Positions 8,831 through 16,004 of a DNA stretch of 55,499 nt are shown piece after piece. Under the pieces are notes generated by a model that ran no database searches, had not been told where the DNA came from, and saw only the letters and a list, made by a program, of their open reading frames with translations. The DNA lies in assembly GCA_937870585.1 (NCBI GenBank), contig CALMZE010000092.1, forward strand, positions 1 to 55,499, given 5' to 3'. Position 1 is the first letter of the stretch. Each line of letters opens with the position of its first letter. A program made the position numbers and the translations under genes. The stretch is from an uncultured Sphingomonadales bacterium. GTDB taxonomy: Bacteria > Pseudomonadota > Alphaproteobacteria > Sphingomonadales > Sphingomonadaceae.

Positions 8831-8953
8831 GAGTCATCAGGAGTCTCGCGTCAAGTCAGATGGTTAACGCAAAAGGTTAAGAAATTAGTAAAGGCTGGTA
8901 GGAACGAAGCGAGTCCCCCACATCATATGGGGGCTGGCGATTCCAGGCGACTC
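8831..8953. promoter_or_regulatory. GANTC sites and TTAA pair upstream of ccrM
   Basis: GAGTC at 8831, 8841 and 8911 and GACTC at 8949 are CcrM targets in the upstream region of ccrM. Between them TTAA (8864-8867) and TTAA (8877-8880) are separated by 9 bp; a consensus CtrA site is TTAA-N7-TTAA, so this is an imperfect match. Confidence 0.4.
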
Positions 8954-9115
8954 AAAGGCTGGTGGTGGGGTCGTTCCGCTGGTGAGGCGAAAAAAATTTG
9001 CGGGGAAGCGCAGATTGTCCGCCCGAACAGAGCGTCACGATGAAAGACGCCCAAATCGTCGCCATCATGAAGGCGCGGGCGACGCCGCGTGAAAGACTCT
9101 CCCCATGAAGCGAAT

Positions 9116-9187
9116 GGCCCCCGCTCCGGGGGCGTGGAGCGGGGGCCAAGCCATGCGTTTTCACGCTGGACCGACTGCGGCGTGAAA
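9116..9187. other. two strong hairpins in a gene-poor stretch
   Basis: The 654 bp between ccrM and the LolA-like gene (8796-9449) hold no convincing conserved gene. Inside, GGCCCCCGCTCC (9116-9127) pairs perfectly with 9136-9147 around an 8-nt loop, and TTTCACGC (9159-9166) pairs perfectly with GCGTGAAA (9180-9187). A 22-codon open frame (9040-9108, starting MKDAQIVAIMKAR) ends 8 bp before the first hairpin. This could be a structured small RNA, a short peptide gene with its terminator, or a remnant. Confidence 0.35.
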
Positions 9188-9340
9188 GGCGAGCAACAGG
9201 GGGGAATCTCGCATTGGGCACCGCAGCCTCAAGAGAAGGGCTATGCCATCTTACCTGTCTTGAACCTGAATGGATTGTGTCAGCATTGTGAATTTCAACG
9301 CCCTGACTGATGCGAAAGTCCAACGATGTGAAGCTATTGA

Positions 9341-9402
9341 GTCATTGCGAGCGAAGCGCCGCAATCCATCCTCCGTATTGCCGCGCTTCGCTTGCAATGA
9401 CG
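9341..9402. repeat. interspersed inverted repeat (TCATTGCGAGCGAAGCG family)
   Basis: The left arm GTCATTGCGAGCGAAGCG (9341-9358) and the right arm GCGCTTCGCTTGCAATGAC (9383-9401) are near-perfect inverted repeats with a spacer of about 24 bp. It lies upstream of the 3' end of the LolA-like gene. The arm sequence is a common dispersed palindrome in alphaproteobacteria. Confidence 0.75.
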
Positions 9403-9449
9403 ATCAGTCTGAGTTGCGATTCCCGACTAAGGTCGAGCCGTGCAGCGGC

Positions 9450-10058
9450 CTACTTCAACCGCCCTCTGGGGCGCGGATCGGTCCAGGCGAACGCATTGGC
9501 GGCCACAGGGCCGTTGAACTGCTGATTGGCCAGACGCACCGACGTGCGGTTGTTCTGGCTATCCAGCTGGCTCCAGCCCGCCAGCATCAGTCCGCCGGGC
9601 GCTGAGGGAGCCTTGTTGAACGCCAGCGTCACAATGCCATATTCAGGATGCTTGGGGTCTTTCGCCTCCAGCAGCACGATGCGGGCATCCGCCGTGGGGA
9701 TCAGCCGGGCATAGCGCGTCAAATCATGCTTGGGGTCCAGCAGCACACCCAAGGGCGAATTGCCGATGGGCCAGCGCTGCACCTGCTTCACCGAATAATC
9801 GATGAAGGTCAGCGCCTTGCCATCCGCCACGATCAGGATCGGCACGCCCTTTTCATACTGAAACCGGATCTTGCCGGGCCGCCGGAGCGTCAGCACGCCA
9901 TTCACCGTCTTGCCCGAGCGATCGGTCTGCGCGAACGTCGCTGTCATGGTCTGCACCGCCTGCAAATGCGCCGAGATGGCCGCCAGATTGGTGGTCTGCG
10001 CCGGAGCCGATGCAGAGGCCGCGAGCAGGATCGGCGCGACAAAGACGAACTTGTTCAT
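9450..10058 (-). CDS. LolA-like outer-membrane lipoprotein carrier protein
   Basis: A 202-aa periplasmic protein with signal peptide (MNKFVFVAPILLAASASAPAQ) and a LolA-type fold: TMTATFAQTDRSGKTVNGVLTLRRPGKIRFQYE is the conserved first part of LolA, followed by ILIVADGKALTFIDY and PLGVLLDP. LolA shuttles lipoproteins from LolCDE to the outer membrane. The start codon fits the signal peptide. The gene sits downstream of ftsK in the same orientation with about 70 bp between, a common order in sphingomonads. The distinction between true LolA and LolA-like paralogues cannot be settled here. Confidence 0.85.
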   Translation of the reverse strand: MNKFVFVAPILLAASASAPAQTTNLAAISAHLQAVQTMTATFAQTDRSGKTVNGVLTLRRPGKIRFQYEKGVPILIVADGKALTFIDYSVKQVQRWPIGNSPLGVLLDPKHDLTRYARLIPTADARIVLLEAKDPKHPEYGIVTLAFNKAPSAPGGLMLAGWSQLDSQNNRTSVRLANQQFNGPVAANAFAWTDPRPRGRLK

Positions 10059-10129
10059 TCAGACACCTTGATGAGTAAAGCTGGCCGCCTATGGCGAAGC
10101 GCATTTGAACGGCGCGTGAATCCGCAGGC

Positions 10130-12460
10130 CTATTTCGGGTTTCCGTCCCTGTCGATCAGCACTTCGCGCCGCCCAACATGGTCAGGCCGCGAAACGACAC
10201 CCTCCTCCTCCATCCGCTCGATCAGGCGCGCCGCGCTGTTATAGCCGATGCGGAGCTGACGCTGGATGTAGGACGTGGACGCCTTCTGGCTTTCTGCTAC
10301 CACCTGCACCGCGCGGCGATAGCCCTGTTCTTCTGCGCTATCTTCACCGGTTGGCTCGCCATCGATAGACCAGCTGCCTTCAGCGGGCTCTTCCGTGACG
10401 GCGGAGATATAATCGGGCGCGCCTTGAGACCGCCAGTGATCGGCCACCGCGCGCACTTCATCATCAGACACGAACGGGCCATGGACGCGGGTGATCTGCT
10501 TGCCGCCGGGCATATAGAGCATATCGCCCTTGCCCAGCAGTTGCTCTGCCCCCTGCTCACCCAGGATTGTGCGGCTGTCGATCTTGCTCGTCACCGAGAA
10601 GCTGATGCGCGTCGGCAGGTTCGCCTTGATGACGCCAGTGATGACATCAACCGAAGGCCGCTGCGTCGCCATGATCAGATGAATGCCCGCCGCACGCGCC
10701 TTTTGCGCCAGACGCTGGATCAGGAATTCCACTTCCTTGCCCGCGGTCATCATCAGGTCGGCGAGTTCGTCGACCACCACCACGATCTGCGGCAGCGGCT
10801 GATAATCCAGCACTTCTTCCTCATAAATGGGTTGGCCATTGACCGCATCATAGCCGGTCTGCACCTTGCGCCCAAGCGGCTGGCCCTTGGCACGCGCGGT
10901 GCGCACCTTGTCATTATAGCTGGCGAGCGACCGCACCGAGAGCGATGCCATCATCCGGTAACGATCTTCCATTTGCTCAACGGCCCAGCGCAGCGCGCGG
11001 ATCGCCTTGGCAGGCTCCGTCACAACCGGGGAGAGCAGGTGCGGAATATCGTCATAAATGCTGAGTTCCAGCATCTTGGGGTCGATCATGATCATGCGGC
11101 ACTGATCGGGCGTGAGCCGGTAGAGCAGCGAGAGGATCATGGCATTGAGCCCCACCGATTTACCCGAACCGGTGGTGCCCGCCACCAGCAGATGCGGCAT
11201 GGGCGCAAGGTCTGCAATCACAGGATCGCCCGCGATATTCTTGCCAAGGATGATCGGCAGTTGCGCGTTCTGATCGGCAAAGGCCTGGCTGCCCATCAGT
11301 TCATGCAGCACGACCGATTCCCGCTTCACATTGGGCAGTTCGATGCCGATCACGGTGCGGCCCGGAATGGTCGCCACGCGCGCGGAAAGGGCCGACATGT
11401 TGCGCGCAATATCATCTGCCAGCTGGATGACGCGGCTCGCCTTGATGCCGCTTGCGGGCTCCAGTTCGTACATGGTGACGACCGGGCCGGGACGCACTTC
11501 GACGATCTGGCCCTTCACATGAAAATCATCGAGCACAGTTTCGAGCAGGCGGGCGTTGCGTTCCAGCCCGGCCTTGTCGAGCGTCTGCACCATGCTGGGG
11601 GGTGCTGCCGCCAACAGATCAAGCGGCGGGAGCACGAACCGGTCCTTGAGGTCAAACGCAGCTTGACGCGGCGGCTGCGCCGGGCGTGCGGCAGCGGCCG
11701 GAGCCGGATCAGCAATTTTGGGCGGCGTGCGCTGATCGGGCTGGACCGCCGGGCGCGGCGCAGGTTCGGGCAGCGGCTCGCGCTCTTCGCGCAGATCTTC
11801 GATCTGGGGAATCGCGCCCTCCGCCTTCGTGCGGCGCGGCAGACGCAAACGGCTGGAGCGTTGCAGAAGCCATGCCCGTTCATCAGCATCAAGGCCCAGA
11901 CTGCGACTCCAGATGATGACGCCCGCCAGTCCGAACGCTGCAATTGAAAGCCAGCGCACGAGCGTTTCCGCACCCTCCATCGGAATCAGATTGATCAGCC
12001 AACCCGCAATCGACGCACCGACAAAGCCGACAATCCCGCCCAGACCACCCGGCAAGCCGGGATAGGCAGCTGGCCGAAACAGAGCGAGCGCAATGCCGAT
12101 CAACGCAATGCCAAACAGCGAGCCCGCAACGCGCGCGCCTGCGCCCGAGAGCGAGACCCCACGCCACAGACGCACAGCTGCAACCAGCGCCAGCGGCACG
12201 AGCAAGAAGATCGTCGGGCCGAAGGATGAAAGCAGAATATCAGCCATCCAGGCGCCGAAATCGCCCAGCCAATTGCCTGATGCAGTGGCCGCAGATGTGT
12301 TCAGTGCGCGGTCCGATGGCTTGTAGGAAGCGAGCGCCAACACCAAGGCAAGGGCACACAGGCCCAGCCCAAGACCGCCCAGCATGGCACCCGAGCGCGC
12401 GGCCCCGCGCCGCACCGATGCGCTCCAGCTTCCCGGCATTGACTCTGGTCTTGTGGCCAT
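10130..12460 (-). CDS. ftsK: DNA translocase FtsK
   Basis: A 776-aa FtsK/SpoIIIE-type translocase that pumps DNA through the closing septum and activates dif recombination. The N-terminal 200 residues hold four membrane segments, followed by a Pro/Ala-rich linker (around 250-290). The motor domain carries Walker A GTTGSGKS (Lys434) and Walker B IVVVVDELADLMM; the C-terminal winged-helix gamma domain includes STSYIQRQLRIGYNSAARLIERMEEEGVV in two conserved pieces and would read KOPS-type sites. The ATG at 12458-12460 follows AGGGAG; an in-frame ATG at 12508 would add 16 residues. The upstream region is rich in GANTC sites. Confidence 0.95.
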   Translation of the reverse strand: MATRPESMPGSWSASVRRGAARSGAMLGGLGLGLCALALVLALASYKPSDRALNTSAATASGNWLGDFGAWMADILLSSFGPTIFLLVPLALVAAVRLWRGVSLSGAGARVAGSLFGIALIGIALALFRPAAYPGLPGGLGGIVGFVGASIAGWLINLIPMEGAETLVRWLSIAAFGLAGVIIWSRSLGLDADERAWLLQRSSRLRLPRRTKAEGAIPQIEDLREEREPLPEPAPRPAVQPDQRTPPKIADPAPAAAARPAQPPRQAAFDLKDRFVLPPLDLLAAAPPSMVQTLDKAGLERNARLLETVLDDFHVKGQIVEVRPGPVVTMYELEPASGIKASRVIQLADDIARNMSALSARVATIPGRTVIGIELPNVKRESVVLHELMGSQAFADQNAQLPIILGKNIAGDPVIADLAPMPHLLVAGTTGSGKSVGLNAMILSLLYRLTPDQCRMIMIDPKMLELSIYDDIPHLLSPVVTEPAKAIRALRWAVEQMEDRYRMMASLSVRSLASYNDKVRTARAKGQPLGRKVQTGYDAVNGQPIYEEEVLDYQPLPQIVVVVDELADLMMTAGKEVEFLIQRLAQKARAAGIHLIMATQRPSVDVITGVIKANLPTRISFSVTSKIDSRTILGEQGAEQLLGKGDMLYMPGGKQITRVHGPFVSDDEVRAVADHWRSQGAPDYISAVTEEPAEGSWSIDGEPTGEDSAEEQGYRRAVQVVAESQKASTSYIQRQLRIGYNSAARLIERMEEEGVVSRPDHVGRREVLIDRDGNPK

Positions 12461-12520
12461 GCTGCAAACTCCCTGGCGTCGCGCCGCATAATATCCCAAG
12501 TTAACCATGCGCCTGCTTGG

Positions 12521-12598
12521 GACTCGCCGTCAAGAGTCTGGCACTTTTCTGCCGAGTCGCAGGCTGGGTTTTGCGTGAGCGATGCGATAAGGCGAGTC
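12521..12598. promoter_or_regulatory. cluster of four GANTC methylation sites in the ftsK / hydroxylase divergent region
   Basis: GACTC at 12521 and GAGTC at 12534, 12554 and 12594, with another GACTC at 12441 inside the start of ftsK. About one site per 300 bp is expected at this base composition, so four in 78 bp is a clear excess. The last one lies between the ribosome binding site and the ATG of the hydroxylase. Confidence 0.6.
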
Positions 12599-12599
12599 C

Positions 12600-13808
12600 A
12601 TGGAACGCTATGATGTGATCATCCTTGGCGGCGGGCTGGTTGGCCTGACGCTCGCTCTCGCTCTCGATCAAGGCGGCCTTTCGGTCGCGGTGGTCGATCC
12701 CCAGCCCATTACCATTGCGCTTGACGAACGCTTTGATGGCCGCGCCAGCGCCATTGCCAGCGCGTCATGGCGCATGTTTGAGCAATTAGGCTTTGCCGAC
12801 ATGCTGGAGCCGCATGGCTGCGCCATCCGCCGTATCGAAGTGCGCGATGGCCCTTCGCCCGAAGCGCTTGATTTCACCGTGGGCAGTGAGGAAGAACCGC
12901 TCGGCTTCATGCTGGAAAACCGCCAGTTGCGCGTCGCTCTGGCCAAGGCGAGCGAGGGGAAGCCGGGCATCCGCCAGTTCGTGCCGGACCGCGCGGTAGA
13001 GACGGTGCGCGACGAGCACGGCGTGCGCGTGACGCTGGCTTCGGGTGCTGTTCTGGAAGGCGCGCTGCTGGTCGCGGCTGAAGGGCGGCAATCGCCCACG
13101 CGTGAGGCCAATGGCTTCAAGCTCGCCAAATGGGATTACAAGCATATCGCGATCATCTCCGCGTTCGACCATGAGCGCGATCACGGCAATGTTGCGCATG
13201 AAATCTTCTATCCAGCGGGACCGTTTGCCCTGCTGCCGCTCAATCCCGGCACGCGATCGGCGCTGGTCTGGTCGGTCAGCCCGGAAACGGCGAAGGGCGT
13301 GCTCGCTCTGTCTGATCGCGCCTTCCTTGCCGAAGTGCAGAAGCGCGCGGGCAGCCTGCTCGGCACGCTCGGCAATATCGCGCCGCGCTCCTCCTATCCG
13401 CTCACATTCCTGCATACCGCCAAGATGGTGGCGGACCGGCTCGCGCTGATCGGCGATGCCGCGCACGGGATGCACCCGATTGCGGGTCAGGGCCTGAATC
13501 TGGGCCTGCGCGACGTGGCAGCGCTCGCCGAAGTGCTGATTGAAGGTGCGCGGACCGGCATGGACATGGGCGATGCACAGTTGCTCAAACGTTACGAGAC
13601 ATGGCGCAGTTTTGATGCGCTGACGGTGATGGCAGCAACCGACAGCATCAACCGGCTGTTCGGCGTGGAGGGCAAAGCCGCGCGTTCGGTGCGTCGTATT
13701 GGCCTCGCAGCGGTGCAGCGCTTCTCCCCGCTCAAATCCTTCTTCATGGCCGAAGCGCGCGGTCAGGGTGGGGATATGCCCCGTCTGCTGCAAGGCCTGC
13801 CGGTATGA
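12600..13808 (+). CDS. FAD-dependent UbiH/UbiF/Coq6 family hydroxylase
   Basis: A 402-aa class A flavoprotein monooxygenase of the ubiquinone-biosynthesis family. The FAD-binding Rossmann motif IILGGGLVGLTLALAL is at the N-terminus, and the second FAD motif reads IGDAAHGMHPIAGQGLNLGLRD near residue 285. Such enzymes hydroxylate the ring of ubiquinone precursors; which ring position cannot be told from sequence alone. The ATG follows AAGG by 7 bp. Its stop overlaps the start of the next gene (ATGA), so the next product is co-translated. The promoter region, shared with ftsK, is rich in GANTC. Confidence 0.9.
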   Translation: MERYDVIILGGGLVGLTLALALDQGGLSVAVVDPQPITIALDERFDGRASAIASASWRMFEQLGFADMLEPHGCAIRRIEVRDGPSPEALDFTVGSEEEPLGFMLENRQLRVALAKASEGKPGIRQFVPDRAVETVRDEHGVRVTLASGAVLEGALLVAAEGRQSPTREANGFKLAKWDYKHIAIISAFDHERDHGNVAHEIFYPAGPFALLPLNPGTRSALVWSVSPETAKGVLALSDRAFLAEVQKRAGSLLGTLGNIAPRSSYPLTFLHTAKMVADRLALIGDAAHGMHPIAGQGLNLGLRDVAALAEVLIEGARTGMDMGDAQLLKRYETWRSFDALTVMAATDSINRLFGVEGKAARSVRRIGLAAVQRFSPLKSFFMAEARGQGGDMPRLLQGLPV

Positions 13809-14482
13809 AGCGGCTGCTGACCTTGGCGCTGGCTCTCGCTTGCGCTCCGGCCGTGGCGCAGAGCGAGCCGGACTGGCTGGACAGCGCGCAACTGATGCGT
13901 GTGACGGCTCCGGCCAAAAGCTTTTTCCATGATCGCGATACGGATCGCTGCACTGGCTTCTGCCCGCGCAAGGCGTTTGTGCTCAAGGGTGATGCCGTGA
14001 TCGTGCATGAGCGTGCGTCAGGCTTTGTCGATGCCGAGTATATCAACGCCAAGGGCGTGGCGACGCGTGGCTGGCTGCGCACGGCGGACCTGATGGCGGA
14101 CCCGGGGCCGAAACAAGCGCCGTCTTTCTGGGTCGGCGACTGGAAGCGGATCGAGGCCGATATTGCGATCCGCGCCGGGACGAAGGCGGGGACGCTGTCC
14201 ATCACTGGCGACGCGATGTGGGGCAGCCTTGACCCGGAGCGGGTGAAGCGCGGCGCGGTCAATATTGGCGAGATTGAAGGCGTAGTGGCCCCCAAGGGGT
14301 TCAGCCTGTCATTCGCAATGGGCGAGAATGGCACCCTGCCCTTTGCCGAGGTCGATGAATATGGCTGTGCGGTGCGGATGCGCCTGTTGCCGCCCTATCT
14401 TCTGGTGGAAGATAATTATCGCTGCGGCGGGATGAATGTGTCCTTCACTGGCACTTATGTCCGGAAGGCTGCGCGGAAATAG
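13805..14482 (+). CDS. exported protein of unknown function
   Basis: A 225-aa protein with signal peptide MKRLLTLALALACAPAVAQ. The first half, with FVLKGDAVIVHERASGFVDAEY and GWLRTADLM, looks like an SH3-type fold; the second half (FWVGDWKRIEADIAI onward) is beta-rich and lipocalin-like, ending with a Cys-containing segment (YRCGGMNVSFTGTY). Four cysteines are present, including RCTGFCPRK, so disulfides are likely in the periplasm. No family name is recognised. It overlaps the hydroxylase stop by 4 bp, so the two are probably one operon, though a functional tie is not evident. Confidence 0.65.
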   Translation: MKRLLTLALALACAPAVAQSEPDWLDSAQLMRVTAPAKSFFHDRDTDRCTGFCPRKAFVLKGDAVIVHERASGFVDAEYINAKGVATRGWLRTADLMADPGPKQAPSFWVGDWKRIEADIAIRAGTKAGTLSITGDAMWGSLDPERVKRGAVNIGEIEGVVAPKGFSLSFAMGENGTLPFAEVDEYGCAVRMRLLPPYLLVEDNYRCGGMNVSFTGTYVRKAARK

Positions 14483-14505
14483 GCTGCGCCACACACCCCA
14501 CGCAA

Positions 14506-14535
14506 AAAGGCCCGCCTTGGGGGAGACGGGCCTTT
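14506..14535 (-). terminator. terminator downstream of recA
   Basis: AAAGGCCCG (14506-14514) pairs with CGGGCCTTT (14527-14535). Read on the minus strand the stem is followed by a run of five T, fitting termination of recA; on the plus strand it may also serve the opposing operon. Confidence 0.75.
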
Positions 14536-14581
14536 CCGGAGTTTGAAGCGATGAGGATTGGGGGCGCTCCCTTCTGGGGGA

Positions 14582-15661
14582 TCAGAGAGCATCCTCCGCT
14601 TCGGATTCAGGTTCGCCCATCAGGGCATCGCTGACGGCATCGGTCTTGCCGCGAATGGCGTTTTCGATGCGCAGTGCGATATCGGGATTTTCCTTGAGGA
14701 AGACCTTGGCATTCTCACGCCCCTGACCAACGCGGATCGAATCGTAGGAGAACCAGCTGCCAGCCTTTTCCACAATCCCGGCCTTCACGCCGAGATCGAG
14801 GATTTCACCGGTCTTGGAAATGCCTTCGCCATACATGATATCGAATTCGACCTGCCGGAACGGCGGAGCCACCTTGTTCTTGACGACCTTCACGCGCGTC
14901 GCGTTGCCGACAATATCCTCGCGGTCCTTGATCTGACCGGTGCGACGGATGTCGAGGCGGACCGAGGCATAGAATTTCAGCGCATTGCCGCCCGTGGTGG
15001 TTTCAGGCGAGCCATACATCACACCGATCTTCATGCGGATCTGGTTGATGAAGATGACGACGCAGTTGGATCGCGCGATCGAGCCGGTGATCTTGCGCAG
15101 CGCCTGGCTCATCAGGCGCGCTTGCAGGCCAACATGGCTGTCACCCATTTCGCCTTCGATTTCAGCGCGCGGCACAAGCGCGGCCACCGAGTCGATCACC
15201 AGCACGTCAATCGCGTTCGAGCGCACCAGCGTGTCGGTGATTTCGAGCGCCTGCTCACCCGTATCGGGCTGCGAGACGATCAGTTCATCAATGTTCACGC
15301 CCAGCTTCTTGGCATAAACCGGGTCGAGCGCATGTTCCGCGTCCACAAACGCAGCCGTGCCGCCCGCTTTCTGCGCTTCCGCAATCACATGCAGCGCCAG
15401 CGTGGTCTTGCCCGAGCTTTCCGGGCCGAAAATTTCAATCACGCGGCCTTTGGGCAGGCCGCCAATGCCGAGCGCGATATCGAGCCCCAGCGAGCCGGTG
15501 GAGACGGCTTCGATCTGGATCGCCTCGCGCTGGCCCAGTTTCATCGCGGAGCCCTTGCCAAAGGCACGGTCAATCTGGGCAAGCGCGGCGTCCAGCGCCT
15601 TTTGACGGTCGGAATTCACGGCAGTCCTTTCGGAATCAATCAGCTTCAACTGGGCTGTCAT
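14582..15661 (-). CDS. recA: recombinase RecA
   Basis: A 359-aa RecA, the strand-exchange and SOS-coprotease ATPase. Walker [10 protein letters not shown] is at residues 79-87; [27 protein letters not shown] and [23 protein letters not shown] follow as in all RecA proteins, and the acidic tail [10 protein letters not shown] closes the protein. The ATG (complement of 15659-15661) gives the usual short N-terminus; an in-frame ATG 24 bp upstream is less likely. A GTTC-N7-GTTC SOS box lies about 100 bp upstream, and a terminator follows. Confidence 0.98.
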   Translation of the reverse strand: MTAQLKLIDSERTAVNSDRQKALDAALAQIDRAFGKGSAMKLGQREAIQIEAVSTGSLGLDIALGIGGLPKGRVIEIFGPESSGKTTLALHVIAEAQKAGGTAAFVDAEHALDPVYAKKLGVNIDELIVSQPDTGEQALEITDTLVRSNAIDVLVIDSVAALVPRAEIEGEMGDSHVGLQARLMSQALRKITGSIARSNCVVIFINQIRMKIGVMYGSPETTTGGNALKFYASVRLDIRRTGQIKDREDIVGNATRVKVVKNKVAPPFRQVEFDIMYGEGISKTGEILDLGVKAGIVEKAGSWFSYDSIRVGQGRENAKVFLKENPDIALRIENAIRGKTDAVSDALMGEPESEAEDAL

Positions 15662-15761
15662 GGCCTGTCCTTCCCTTCCCCGCAATCCCTGCCCCCGAAT
15701 CGGGCATGGACATCATGTATGCGATTTGTTCCATTGGAACAAGAAGGATACGGAATTTTTT

Positions 15762-15776
15762 GTTCTTTTTGTGTTC
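15762..15776. promoter_or_regulatory. alphaproteobacterial SOS box (LexA site) of recA
   Basis: GTTC TTTTTGT GTTC matches the GTTC-N7-GTTC direct-repeat LexA site of alphaproteobacteria exactly. It is about 100 bp upstream of the recA start. A separate perfect dyad, TTGTTCCA T TGGAACAA (15726-15742), lies between it and the gene. Confidence 0.85.
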
Positions 15777-15790
15777 AAGGGCGCGTTTGG

Positions 15791-15948
15791 CCTCACACCA
15801 AGACGCGAAGACACCAAGACTTTCAGTCGGTTACAGCCGTTCTCGCTCAAGCATATGGTTCGCGCGGAGACGCAAAGACGCGAAGGGGTTGTTCCTTCTT
15901 CGTGCACATTCGATCAGCACAGAGCTTGCTTTGTGTCTTGGTGTGAGG
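15791..15948. repeat. inverted repeat with 14-bp perfect arms between recA and cckA
   Basis: CCTCACACCAAGAC (15791-15804) and GTCTTGGTGTGAGG (15935-15948) are perfect inverted arms. Between them are short GACGC/AAGAC direct repeats (15800-15890). Apart from this element and the recA promoter, the 343-bp gap holds nothing else that is recognisable. Confidence 0.65.
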
Positions 15949-16004
15949 AATAATTCTGGAACACGCACCCCGCCTGCGCGGCGCGACGGGCCGATCCACA
16001 CGCC

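Noticed and set aside
8864-8880. A CtrA binding site before ccrM
   Set aside because: The TTAA halves are 9 bp apart instead of 7, so it is mentioned only as a weak possibility, not called as a CtrA site.
8952-9323. A 123-codon minus-strand frame in the ccrM-LolA gap
   Set aside because: Ser/Arg-rich, with no conserved part, and it runs across two perfect hairpins; not supported as a gene.
10178-11947. A 589-codon plus-strand frame opposite ftsK
   Set aside because: Antisense shadow of FtsK motor coding, with Arg/His-rich composition and no ribosome binding site or domain.
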